19,040 nt of DNA from positions 1 through 19,040 of the forward strand of contig DFFV01000036.1 of the NCBI GenBank assembly GCA_002371625.1, given 5' to 3'. Within the stretch, counting starts at the first letter, position 1. Every line of letters begins with the position of its first letter. The stretch comes from Ruminococcus sp. UBA3767 (GTDB taxonomy: Bacteria > Bacillota > Clostridia > Oscillospirales > Ruminococcaceae). The position numbers were made by a program, and so were the translations under genes. The notes beneath the pieces were generated by a model, which saw nothing but the letters and a program-made list of their open reading frames with translations, was not told the origin of the DNA and did not search any database. Shown in pieces: positions 7,501 through 16,800 of this stretch.

Positions 7501-9732
7501 GCCGCTGGAGGCAGTTCCTGCTCTGAGAGGCTGCGCATATATCCTGCGCTTGCCCATTGAGTGAAGCGCTGCAACAGATACTCCCGATACCTGCCAGTCG
7601 CCTGAATCAGAGCCTACGCTAAGCTCAACACTGGTTATTGCGCCCACATCCGAGAGCTGTACGGGGAACTCAACTATATTGCCCGGCTGTGTCGAGTAGT
7701 TATAGCCGAAATTTGATCTTGCATTATCGCTTGCAGGCCAGTAGCCCAGATAATTCATTACCTCATTTGAGATCGAATAGTAAGGTGAGGTCATCTCAGA
7801 GCCTGAGGTATCATGATATGTAAGGCGTATCCTGGTCGTTCCGGTGGGCTGTGCGCCGTTTATGGAATCTGTTTTGACACGGATCAGGATATTGTTCTTA
7901 TCCTCTGCGCCTATCAGCGGTGCGCCCTGTTTATACGCCACCATTTTGAATGTATCCGAAGCACCCGGGTTTATACGGATACCCTGGAGATTTGCAGAGG
8001 TATTATAAAGAATCGGTGCGCTCTCGCTGAAATCAAATGTATAGGTATAGCTTATCAGCTTGGCTTTGGAAACAGCGTCCTCGCCTGCCTGGGTATTGGA
8101 CATACGGCAGGTTCCTTTATACATTGATATGCCTGCTACACGGATATAGTCGCTGTCAAGTGCAGTGATAAGTCTTTCTCTTTCACGGCTGGTACCTGTC
8201 GGCGCAATGCCGCCTTCGGAGGCGATCTTATCTCTTGCTGCTTTGCCGACAAATAGCCTGGTGCTTATGAGAGATGAATACTCCGGCAGGCAGGCTGTAA
8301 AGGCAAGGGTATCCCCTCGCTGAGCAAGTCCTGCCGTACGCACGGTATCATTGGTGCGCTTATACTGTCCAAGAACAGATAAAAGCACGGGTACGGTGAC
8401 GGTTCTCGTCCAGTTATTCTTATCCTTATAGCTGATCTCAAGCGCAAGGTGCTCTGCAACAGGACCTGCTGCGGGATCGCTGTTATTGGGATCATTTCTG
8501 AGAAGGTTTTCTATTCCTCCGTCAAGAACATCGGAAAAATCAAGTCTGAATGAATAAAGGTCATTGAACTGTGAGGCTGATGTAGCACTTTCATTGAGCT
8601 GCTTCAATCCAAAGTACAAAGAGCTGTCGCCGCCGATATTTATAAGTGTATCACCGTTGGCATTAAAGGTCTGCGTACCTGTTTTTTTGCTTTGCAGCTC
8701 ACTTATCCTCTGCTTGCCGAGCGCAAGAAAATACTTGCCCGAATAATAACCGTACTCACCATAGCCGCCGATACTTGTTACACGGCTGACACACATTCCC
8801 TGTACCGTCCAGCTGCCGCCTGACATAAACACATCTATACCGTTTACGCTTTTTATTGCAGTATCGGTCTTGAACAGCAGCTCCTCGGTCGACCAAGCAT
8901 CAAGAACATCGCCTTTTGTAGTATTCTCATTGATAGTGTATCCCAGTTCACGCAGGCTTTTATGGCTTTCGGTAAGGTTTTCAAGGAACTTGCTGCCTGT
9001 CATTTTGACCTGCCCGTCAACATAATTATCCACTACTGACTGGACATCATAGAATTCTCTCGTTGCTGCTTCTACTGCTGCACGGTCGGGCTTTACTGTA
9101 ACAGTTGCTGGTTCAAATACATCCTTGTATTCATCAGGTCCGATAAGCTCCTTACGTCTTTTTACGCCCGTGATAGTGGTATCCTTCCACACCTTTCCCG
9201 GAACATTGCCGGAAATATTCTTTATATAGTCGCTGACCATATTCTGACGCTCTTTTGTCGGGAAGATATACTTGGTCTGGGCTGCACCGTTGGTATCGGT
9301 ATAGCGTATTGCGAAATACTGGATAGTTGTGCCGGGCTTTACACCTGTGGAAACAGTAAGCGTATAAAGGTCATCAACAGCATCGAGCGAAGGTCTGCCG
9401 CTGTTGAATTCTTCGGCAGAAAGCGCCTTGCTTGTAGGATCGGTGCTGCCTTTGACAGAATTATCGTCCCAGCTGACACCTGTTTTTACCTCAGCCTGAT
9501 ACACCTCGCCGTTTTTATATATCTCCATCGAAGACGCATCTGTCTGCTGCGCATTTCTTTCCTGCAAAGCAGCCTCACGCTCCTGCGCCTGCTGCTGTGC
9601 CTGTGTCTGCTGTTCGCTCTCAGGCTCGGCATGGACTTCAAGGCACAGCGAAGAAGGCACTAAGGAAACAGTTATCATCAGTGCTGCAAGTCTTATTAAG
9701 AATTTTCCGATAAGGCTTTTTTTGATCTTCAT
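4540..9732 (-). CDS. Giant secreted multi-module protein (1730 residues)
   Basis: The N-terminus is a clear Sec signal peptide: KIKKSLIGKF, a hydrophobic core, and a probable cleavage after VHA at about 33-35. A glutamine/alanine/glutamate-rich linker follows (about 36-65). The body (about 100-1650) is beta-rich. It repeats a pattern in which a V-x-T-x-G or xTGTTxxRLTY-like segment is followed by a hydrophobic D-x-F-x-L strand, a [VI][TS]SxxL strand and a W-x-[IV]-x-[GS]-[IV]-x-[IV] strand; examples are SGDWQVSGVSVAAL (710-723), SKWIIGGISISRI (1083-1095) and SGSWKIDSIEAYRL (1530-1543). This recalls PLAT/LH2-type beta-sandwiches. The last 50 residues are a polar S/D/N/Q-rich tail with no LPXTG motif or membrane helix. 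The ATG overlaps the STAS stop by ATGA. It may be a surface fibre, adhesin or secreted substrate of the machine. That role is inferred. Confidence 0.85.
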   Translation of the reverse strand: MKIKKSLIGKFLIRLAALMITVSLVPSSLCLEVHAEPESEQQTQAQQQAQEREAALQERNAQQTDASSMEIYKNGEVYQAEVKTGVSWDDNSVKGSTDPTSKALSAEEFNSGRPSLDAVDDLYTLTVSTGVKPGTTIQYFAIRYTDTNGAAQTKYIFPTKERQNMVSDYIKNISGNVPGKVWKDTTITGVKRRKELIGPDEYKDVFEPATVTVKPDRAAVEAATREFYDVQSVVDNYVDGQVKMTGSKFLENLTESHKSLRELGYTINENTTKGDVLDAWSTEELLFKTDTAIKSVNGIDVFMSGGSWTVQGMCVSRVTSIGGYGEYGYYSGKYFLALGKQRISELQSKKTGTQTFNANGDTLINIGGDSSLYFGLKQLNESATSASQFNDLYSFRLDFSDVLDGGIENLLRNDPNNSDPAAGPVAEHLALEISYKDKNNWTRTVTVPVLLSVLGQYKRTNDTVRTAGLAQRGDTLAFTACLPEYSSLISTRLFVGKAARDKIASEGGIAPTGTSRERERLITALDSDYIRVAGISMYKGTCRMSNTQAGEDAVSKAKLISYTYTFDFSESAPILYNTSANLQGIRINPGASDTFKMVAYKQGAPLIGAEDKNNILIRVKTDSINGAQPTGTTRIRLTYHDTSGSEMTSPYYSISNEVMNYLGYWPASDNARSNFGYNYSTQPGNIVEFPVQLSDVGAITSVELSVGSDSGDWQVSGVSVAALHSMGKRRIYAQPLRAGTASSGYRIVRTMNSTVIPPFPVNMQLLVTSGDSFAFNTGEGTLVTARETDFNSVRYSMSYEQTKENYGFARVRKTYDINVKVADDPDAGNFNGDSGSSNHFYFQLLFKSGKSAFVLANQQLSSDAFRAGCDETFAIAINRDYGEVTGVRIIPEDVTEDSDVFDKLNIEQMTVTERTSGGSADQFVFDNVGWIGIDYNDKSQDAAVKAREGRSLSAVAKSFKTSYKQKVINLLCEIKSLPWDTDYMDVEASVSCDLNYVDTQGQPRTVSFDVISRMASYMNKTAKAFDGGEGADSAIYKNMGTISDPHWMLRPNHTDRFILPSLTNVKSISSMTFKATSRNNKISKWIIGGISISRIKSDSGVVTLTASNNSTDGEYLRSMQTIPLCEMIKKGGKEYEELLLPAGEAQKLTVYFSDNTISWAENTSWASSVSKFPESTNDTLNVYLFPSASTRNIENVAVGAAVQFNISDSRVMQVKQSMMNVYASGTENAMFYFNGLTATGMKNISSLSIQCRNTKVSFDHAIVQQVREGVVVTTYSFDFGGASATLGLKALPSSFTKVYDPKKQKLLLSLGTDTTEMSLFGLSDDNLAPNDIAVCLKYKSTLDPNTEYYSPYVYLTEAGINKIYPGMMAEVGFNVPYLSQITGYRIISFGNIKATVESAMGINYSCSESDPKAVKLEECFSFNQSFATSNIQRELTGVTGMTGEKSVTPLDFYFTSAKAADNAESGINVPVSAEFTYTDSMNAEKTKVIGDIRQYIQSADKQFKTGERTLVRLFLPDFKELNSIRLTPSSGSWKIDSIEAYRLEEELINRKVDTVFTEEGSVISLRRVSLSTTVTAADIFKGRVENHEKNIKIDGGRIVSGSVLVNNSKAGFDMRVDMLSNDILTDITDEVASRDDTAFAVTIPRNQGSVPMTYSITIWAVDNPTIKDVINVTVVPSSQPTYIIRNNTSDSSDTSSSNTDQNNAQEQSDEQKSSQGRSDDDTAKTDTNGQ

Positions 9733-10034
9733 TTTAAGTTAAACATCTCCGCATATCCGATCATTTCAAGAACTTCTTCTATATTGGGCGAGGCATTGAT
9801 AATGGTAAGCTCTCCGCCGTTGCCATGCACTTTCATATACAGCTTTTTCAAAGAACGTATTCCTGCGCTGGAAATATATTTGAGTCCGCTGAGATTAAGG
9901 GTAATGTCCCTGAACCTGTCGGCTGTTTTCAAAAACAGCTCTCCGACCTGTACAGCGTTGTTATTATCCAGCTTTCCGGTAAGTATAAGCTCACCCTGCT
10001 GTCCTCTGTCGACAAGCTTTATATCCATTATCAT
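9729..10034 (-). CDS. STAS-domain anti-sigma factor antagonist (RsbV/SpoIIAA-like)
   Basis: This single-domain STAS protein has 101 residues, the usual size for RsbV/SpoIIAA. Family marks are visible: GELILTGKLDNNNA at the N-terminus and LNLSGLKYISSAGIRSL in the centre. By alignment to the D-S-[ST]-G-[LI] signature of RsbV, S56 (in ISSAGIR) is the predicted phospho-acceptor. The acidic residue normally before it is replaced by S55. When dephosphorylated, such proteins bind the RsbW kinase and release its client. The gene overlaps VirB4 upstream and the giant exoprotein downstream, both by ATGA, so it is translationally coupled into the secretion operon. A second ATG (M3, 10028) is better placed after AAGGGG, so the true start may be two codons later. 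Its kinase and phosphatase partners are probably the 2542-2961 and 716-2521 products. Confidence 0.9.
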   Translation of the reverse strand: MIMDIKLVDRGQQGELILTGKLDNNNAVQVGELFLKTADRFRDITLNLSGLKYISSAGIRSLKKLYMKVHGNGGELTIINASPNIEEVLEMIGYAEMFNLK

Positions 10035-13000
10035 GCACCCCTTCTTTTTCTGGAATCCTTGATATAAGACGCAAGCTCATCAAGCGAAACTTCCATAGTG
10101 TTGACATCTATCTCCTCCATACGCTGATCAAGTGTCATTTCGCTGTAGCTTTCAAGCTGCTCATCAAGCAGCGCCATAATATCAAACTTAGGTGTGAAAT
10201 CGTTATCAGGCTCGCTCTCCTGCTCCTGTTCCTCTTCTTCTATCTCAGACTCGGCAGGCTTATACGATGAATGCGAGCCGCCCATACCCATTGCCGGTGC
10301 GGCGATCCTGCTTTCAGGCTCAGCGACAGTCTGTGGGGTCTCGGCTTCAAGCTCATTGGTATCAACTGCTTCGGGCTGTGCCACGGGAGCTGACTGAGCA
10401 GAGAGCTGCTGCGAAGCAAGCTGCGCCTCCATTTCACGCTTGACCTCCTGACGTATCGCTGTCATCAGCGAAGCGATATCCAGCACAGGCTGTGCGGGCT
10501 GGACAGGCTGCGGCTGCGGTGCAGGAGCCGGCGGAAGTTCTTCAAAGGTGACTGTATCGTCATCGCTTTGAGGTGCAAAATCATCAACAGCATATCTTTC
10601 CCTGCGGCTTTGCCTTTTAGCATACTGCTCATTGAGCCTGTCTGCTTCCTCGGGAGTTATCTCACTGAAAGTGAATCCCTCGTGATCATCTTCATCCTCG
10701 TGGGTTTCATATACATAGCCCGGGATCCTGTTGCCGATATTAGCCTCATGCTCGCTGCGGCTGTCGGCTACAAAATCCTCCCAGACCTCAGCTCCGTCTT
10801 CATCGCTGAAATAGTGCGACTGATAATCTGGCTGTTCAAACATATCTACCATAGTCTGCGGAACTTCGATCATAAACGATGATCTGCTGGTAGGGCTCAT
10901 AACAGTGAAAGCCATGCCTCGTGGTGCAGTGACTATCTGATCCTGCTCGATCTCGTTGATGCCGCCTGCTTTTTCATACAGCTTGCACAGGTCGTCCATA
11001 TCGTTAGGTGCCAGGCCGAAGATAAAGCTATACTGGCAGGCATTGATGATAGCGGTAGATTTTCTTGCTATCTCCTCACTGCCGACGAAATCCTTGATAT
11101 TCTGAGTAATAACTATCTGCATACCGTTATACTTTCGTATACGCTTTGCAAGCTGGAACATAAAGTCCAGAGCTATCGGGAATTTGTTATCTATGAAAAC
11201 GTGCGCCTCGTCGATAACAACGACTATTTTTCTGTTAAGTCCGTATTTGCGGTTATAATCACGGTTTTTGATTATCTCGTTATCGATATACTTGAGTACG
11301 AGCAGCATCTGAGCATTGGCAATGGTGGAGTTGCGGTTTGCAAGGAGCGACTGGAAATTGAATACCGAGAAGTTTTCCTCGGTGGTGACCGAAGACGGTC
11401 CGTTCCATATATTCGCATTTCTTCCGCCTGTGGAGAACTTTGAAACGTAGTTCATAAGCGTCTGGAGCATATTTCTCAGATACTCGTTTTTAGTGCGCTG
11501 GAAATCCTCAAGGACTATATCATACAGGTCGTCAAACACAGGATAGTCCTCGGGAGAGAGCTTGGAAAGGTCAGTTTCCATAGTTATGCCGAAATTCGTA
11601 TAAAGTCTTTCGACCATGGAATTAAGGTGCTCAAGCGCTTCCTTATCAACATCGGGAAGTATCTGCTTAAAGAACTCCTCCAAGAACTGCAGGTGTGCTG
11701 AAAATCCCGTACCTGTGGCATCTCCGCCATCCTCATCATCTTCAAGAGTTGTAATGATGTGGAAAGGATTGAGCCTGCCGAACTTGGCATTGCCGACGTT
11801 GATTATTTTTCCGTGGAGAGTATGGGCAAGCTCGGTATACTCATTCTCGGGATCGAGGATAAATATTTTCGCATCCTCCGAAGCCATGTTTGTAAGCAGG
11901 GCTTTGGTGCCGTAGGATTTACCTGAACCTGACTTACCGATGATGACCATATTTGAATTGACTCTTTCCGAATCTCTGCGGAAAAAGTCGATAAACACAG
12001 GAACTCCGTCCTGCGTGCCAAGGCGTATACCGCCTTCATCTGAAACTCGTGCATATATCCAGGGATACATAGCGGCGATAGTATTTGCAGGCATAGGACG
12101 TCCGTCACTGAGCAAAGGATCATAGCCCGAGACCTGCGAACCGATGAACGCTTCAAGCTGGGAATAATCCATCGGAAGCAGTTTCATTCCGGTTTCCTGC
12201 CATATCCTGCGCACTGTCTTTTTCATATCTGCTATGACCGAGAGCGAGGAATCCTTTACAGCATCAGCGTCGCCAAGCTCCGAGGTCTTCATAGCATCGT
12301 ACATACTGATGTAGATATTTACAGTAAGCAGCGCTTCATTATCCTGCTGGAGAGTTACGAGCAGCCTGCCGAGAGTTTCGATATGCGATTCAAGCTCAAG
12401 GCGCTTGGAATCGATACCTGTATTCATCAGCCTGCCACGAAGCTCCTGGAGAGAACGGTCGATTGTACGGATAGACCTTGTTCTTTCCATCGGAGTTATT
12501 TTGACTACCACCTTTGTAGCCGGCACAGACATTACGCCTGCAAGCCACGCATCTCCGACATCTGACGGATAAGAAACGACTCTCATCTGATGAGTGATTA
12601 TCTTGTTTATCTCCGCCCTTCTTGTTGTGAAGGAAACGCTTTCGGGCATAGCCCACTTAACATAATCCTTGGGATCGATCTTTTCTATATCACGCTCGTC
12701 AAAATCGAGGTAGTTGGTATATTTAAGGAATATCGCAAGCTCTTTATCATCAACCAGCCTGCGCACCGTCAGCTCGCCCTGCATGAGAGCAGATATTGCC
12801 GCCTCGGTATCTATCAGCAGCTGGCGCTTATCGATATTAAAAAGTGTAAAGTAATAAAACGGCTGGACTACCTTATTATCAAAGCATATATCACGCAGTG
12901 CATTGATACGGTCATACTGTATCTCCACACGGCTTTTCAGCTCGTCTTCGGTAAGCAGTCCCTTCTCATAAGTTGCTTTCAGTTCATCGAGCTTATCGTA

Positions 13001-13792
13001 CTCCCTGTCAAGATACCTATCGTAAATGATAGGGCGGTCAATTTTGATGATATTTGCAGAATAGTCCATTTTAAGAGAACGCATTATTTTGCCAAGGCAG
13101 TTCTCGATAGAGGAATCCCTGCGGTACTGGCTGAAAAAGCGGAACTCGATAGGATCTATCTCGATAACGGTACCGTAGTATTTTCCGTTATATTCAACAA
13201 ATCCGCCGTTTATGCCTGTAAATGGGATGATATCCTCGATATCCTTATAGTTTTTGTTTGCAGATGCTTTGTTTTCTTCTTTTTTCTTTGCAGCAGCAGC
13301 TTCTCTTTTCTTTCTTTCCTGCCATATCTCGTTTTTCTCCTTATCGGAGAGGTCGCTGTCGGCAAGGCGCTTATCCTCCAGCTTGCGCTGCTTTTTTTCC
13401 TCCATTATCTTCTCTATGCTTTCACGCAGAGAGTAGTCATCATCAGGCTCATACTTTTCGGAAAAGAACTCGTTCCAGTGTTCGCCTTTTTTTATCTCAG
13501 TCGTGCTGGAGATAAGGTGCTTATCGGTAAACGTTCTCCAGTAATGTCTTGGAAAGGCAAAATACTTGAGCAGATTGAGGATCAGCTTATAGTTCGGCTG
13601 CGAGTCCATTCTGAGCACAAGCAGTATGCCAACCGCAACTATTCCCACAGCGATATAGATGCGGCCGGGAATAGTTGAAAGGATAACAAGCGCTATCAAG
13701 CCGAGCGTTACCAGGCCGACAATGATATCACCCAGAGTGATCCCACGGAATAATTCAATTTTAACTTTGGTTTTTCCCGGTATCAGTCTCAT
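10031..13792 (-). CDS. PrgI-VirB4 fusion: type IV secretion ATPase
   Basis: This 1253-residue protein should energise assembly or substrate transfer at the membrane. Residues about 1-90 hold FRGITLGDIIVGLVTLGLIA and a second hydrophobic helix, matching the small PrgI/VirB3-like membrane protein that is usually a separate gene. A lysine/glutamate-rich, probably coiled-coil stretch (about 120-185) joins it to the VirB4/TrsE body. The Walker A motif is GKSGSGKS (619-626), with FILDPENEY shortly after (644-652), and the Walker B motif is KIVVVIDEAH (855-864). ITQNIKDFVGSEEIARKS (895-912) is typical of the C-terminal motor domain. Beyond about residue 1000 is an unusual 250-residue tail, acidic and proline/glutamine-rich (PPAPAPQPQPVQPAQP at about 1087-1102), ending in short helices and a basic KDSRKRRGA. 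AAAGGA precedes the ATG. The gene follows the VirB6-like gene by 31 bases. Confidence 0.92.
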   Translation of the reverse strand: MRLIPGKTKVKIELFRGITLGDIIVGLVTLGLIALVILSTIPGRIYIAVGIVAVGILLVLRMDSQPNYKLILNLLKYFAFPRHYWRTFTDKHLISSTTEIKKGEHWNEFFSEKYEPDDDYSLRESIEKIMEEKKQRKLEDKRLADSDLSDKEKNEIWQERKKREAAAAKKKEENKASANKNYKDIEDIIPFTGINGGFVEYNGKYYGTVIEIDPIEFRFFSQYRRDSSIENCLGKIMRSLKMDYSANIIKIDRPIIYDRYLDREYDKLDELKATYEKGLLTEDELKSRVEIQYDRINALRDICFDNKVVQPFYYFTLFNIDKRQLLIDTEAAISALMQGELTVRRLVDDKELAIFLKYTNYLDFDERDIEKIDPKDYVKWAMPESVSFTTRRAEINKIITHQMRVVSYPSDVGDAWLAGVMSVPATKVVVKITPMERTRSIRTIDRSLQELRGRLMNTGIDSKRLELESHIETLGRLLVTLQQDNEALLTVNIYISMYDAMKTSELGDADAVKDSSLSVIADMKKTVRRIWQETGMKLLPMDYSQLEAFIGSQVSGYDPLLSDGRPMPANTIAAMYPWIYARVSDEGGIRLGTQDGVPVFIDFFRRDSERVNSNMVIIGKSGSGKSYGTKALLTNMASEDAKIFILDPENEYTELAHTLHGKIINVGNAKFGRLNPFHIITTLEDDEDGGDATGTGFSAHLQFLEEFFKQILPDVDKEALEHLNSMVERLYTNFGITMETDLSKLSPEDYPVFDDLYDIVLEDFQRTKNEYLRNMLQTLMNYVSKFSTGGRNANIWNGPSSVTTEENFSVFNFQSLLANRNSTIANAQMLLVLKYIDNEIIKNRDYNRKYGLNRKIVVVIDEAHVFIDNKFPIALDFMFQLAKRIRKYNGMQIVITQNIKDFVGSEEIARKSTAIINACQYSFIFGLAPNDMDDLCKLYEKAGGINEIEQDQIVTAPRGMAFTVMSPTSRSSFMIEVPQTMVDMFEQPDYQSHYFSDEDGAEVWEDFVADSRSEHEANIGNRIPGYVYETHEDEDDHEGFTFSEITPEEADRLNEQYAKRQSRRERYAVDDFAPQSDDDTVTFEELPPAPAPQPQPVQPAQPVLDIASLMTAIRQEVKREMEAQLASQQLSAQSAPVAQPEAVDTNELEAETPQTVAEPESRIAAPAMGMGGSHSSYKPAESEIEEEEQEQESEPDNDFTPKFDIMALLDEQLESYSEMTLDQRMEEIDVNTMEVSLDELASYIKDSRKRRGA

Positions 13793-13823
13793 TGTCCGTT
13801 ATCCTTTCATAAAGATGTGGTCA

Positions 13824-16800
13824 TTATGGTTTATTGTTCCTCTTCGGAGGAGGCTTGATATTATTGCTGTTTTTCCTATTACTATTGAGCATTTCTGTAT
13901 AAGAAGTCTGGCCTGACCTCGGTGCTTCGGCCCGCTGACTTCTTTGTGCCGTCCTTACTGCTCTGTTGACACCGGCAGTATCTTTAAGACTGCCCTGATC
14001 GTCATAAGGCAGCATAGCTCTCTCATTCTCACTGAGCTGAGGAGCATCATAATATGCAGACGGGATATTTATCGGAGCCTTTTGCTCTGACACTGACTGC
14101 TTGGAATCTATGCCAAGTGCATCGAGCATAGCATCAAGTTCCCTGTTCTGCTGTGCAAGGTCACCCTGATTATGCGGCAGCGCATTATTGCCGCCCTCAT
14201 CAAACAGCTTCTGAATCTCAGGATCAAGCTGACGTCCGTGGCTCGCTGAGTTGCTTCCTGCGTTATTGCCTGTGACATTTCCGCCTGCACCTCGTGTGTT
14301 GACAACATTGCCGTTTGCATCAACGCCAAACAGCTTCTGCGTTGCTGCATCATACTTTCCTGCGTTATTGGCAGCTCCTCTTGCTCCTGCAGCGCCTGCT
14401 CCGCCGACACTGCCTGCATTTGCTCCTGCGCCTCGTGTGTTGACAACATTGCCGTTTGCATCAACGCCAAACAGCTTCTGCGTTGCAGCATTATACTTTC
14501 CTGCGTTGTTGGCAGCTCCTCCTGCACCAGCAGCGCCTGCTCCGCCGACACTGCCTGCATTTGCTCCTGCTGCTCGTGTGTTGACAACATTGCCGTTTGC
14601 ATCAACGCCAAACAGCTTCTGCGTTGCAGCATTATACTTTCCTGCGTTGTTGGCAGCTCCTCCTGCACCTGCAGCGCCTGCTCCGCCGACACTGCCTGCA
14701 TTTGCTCCTGCTGCTCGTGTGTTGACAACATTTCCGTTTTCATCAACACCGAACAGCTTCTGCGTTGCAGCATCATACTTTCCTGCGTTATTGGCAGCTC
14801 CTCTTGCACCAGCAGCGCCTGCTCCGCCGACACTGCCTGCATTTGCTCCTGCACCTCGTGTGTTGACAACATTTCCATTTGCATCAACGCCAAACAGCTT
14901 CTGCGTTGCTGCATCATACTTTCCTGCGTTATTGGCAGCTCCTCTTGCTCCTGCAGCGCCTGCTCCGCCGACACTGCCTGCATTTGCTCCTGCACCTCGT
15001 GTGTTGACAACATTTCCGTTTGCATCAACGCCAAACAGCTTCTGCGTTGTTGCATCATACTTTCCTGCGTTGTTGGCAGCTCCTCTTGCTCCTGCAGCGC
15101 CTGCTCCGCCGACATCAACAGCATTTCCACCTGAACCTGCACCGGCACCCGAGTCGGCACCCGTGCCAATGCCGGCGCCAACACCAACGCCGAGCGATCC
15201 TGCCGGCTGAGATCCGCTCTTCAGGCTGCTGCTATTTGCAGCACCGCCCGAAGCTCTTGGCGGAACTGTACCTGAGCCGCCCTGCTGCGCCTGACCTGCC
15301 AGGTAACTGCTAACTGTATTTCTGAACTGCTTCTGTTCATTACGATCCTGGGCTGCTTTATTCTGCGCCTTAGCATCAGCTTGCCTTTTCATCTCATCGG
15401 GAGATGAAACGACGGAATTGGAAAGCTTATTTTCAAATCCGCTGAAGCCTTCGGAGAACCTTGAAGCTGTATTTGCAACTGCTCCGACAAGCGGTCTGAA
15501 CGGCAGTGCAGCCGTCCTGCCGACTGCACCGAGAGTGCCCTTGGCTATACCCATAGCCTTGCCTGCGACAGCAGTAACAGGTGCCGCTGCAGTTCTTTCG
15601 ACAGAGCTTTGTGCAGCGCTTGCAAGCCTTCCCACCGTGCTTCCCTTGACATCCTGTGCGGTACTTCCTGCCATGATCGACTGCCAGCCTGCATTATCAG
15701 CAAGTATACCTGTGAGAAGTCCGTTAGCTTTTTCGATAGCTACCGTTCCTGCCCAGATCATTACCAGCTTGCCCATTGTACTTACAACAGAATTTTCGAC
15801 CAGCTGAAGACTCGGGTTCATAACGATAGGAACAAATATCAGGAATATCCTCATTGAGATGACTGTTGCAAATACCGAGAACGCCTGAATTATGAATGCT
15901 GTCAGCCACTGTTTGAATTTGCCTCCGTCATCAAGCGGTGAAACTGCTATTATAGGCGGTGCGATTATATACAGGAACAGCAGGTTGAATATACGCACTA
16001 TACAATTGACGATTATTATCGCCATATTAACAACTATCGCTATACCTACAAGATAAATGAGCAGATAGTTCATTCTTGAGAAGGATACATAGAAATCCTC
16101 GTTGACCTGGTCAAGATCATATATGCTCTTATCACCCGTATAATAGGGTGCACGGACATTATCCAGCATATCGGGGTTTTTGTTGAACGCATCGTTCTTG
16201 GCGGCTGCGTTATTGCCTATGCCCATAGTTCCGCTGAGGAAAAGCACACGGTCCAGCGAGACCTCGTCTTTATTGTACTGACGGGTTTTATCATACTCCT
16301 GCAGGGCACGGAAGCTATAATCGTTCATAAGTACCTGCTTGCAATGGTTCAGCGCATTTGCTATACCTTCCTCGTATTTATCTACGGGCTGTTCTTTATT
16401 ATAATCAGCCGCAGTTGCAAGCTCCTGAAGCACCGACTGCCAGGTATTTTTCTCCTTGCCGTCTTCCTTATCATTATAATAGTAATCAAATACTCCCGTA
16501 TCTGCGAGATATTTAAGATCGCTCCTTATCTCGTTATAGCAGGTATTAAGGTTATACCTGTTATTGCTCGAAGGGTTGAGCGAATAGTTGCCGACGGTAT
16601 TAAAGACTCTTGCCATAGCGGCATACTGCTCATTGGTATACTCGATATGTGTTTCGCCGTCAACAAGTGTAGGCGCATTATTGAACACATCGTTCACCGA
16701 ATCCATAAGGACATTTGTGAAGTTGATGGTGATGGTCATGAAAAGCGAAAGGCTGATGATAATAAAAATGCTTCGCATGAACGAGCGCAGTATCTGCCCG

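Noticed and set aside
12590..13678. A 362-codon plus-strand open frame.
   Set aside because: It is antisense to the VirB4 body, has no recognisable domain, and the opposite frame carries a conserved family with Walker motifs.
14277..15113. Regularly spaced direct repeats that might be a CRISPR array.
   Set aside because: Units are contiguous 141-bp copies with no unique spacers, they lie in frame inside a gene, and no cas genes are present.
14277..15113. The GVDANGNVVN motif as a dockerin or EF-hand calcium loop, given cellulosomal Ruminococcus relatives.
   Set aside because: The loop lacks the D-x-N-x-D-G and final acidic ligand pattern and the paired F-helix arrangement. The repeats also sit in a presumed cytoplasmic tail. 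Similarity is limited to a few D/N/G residues.
14108..15210. Long open frames in other registers across the repeat array, one on each strand (14108-15187 minus, 14251-15210 plus).
   Set aside because: The 141-bp unit is a multiple of three, so any stop-free frame in one copy stays open in all. The products are repetitive (proline/alanine or glutamine-rich) with no ribosome site or motif. The VirB6-like frame continues smoothly from a clear membrane domain.
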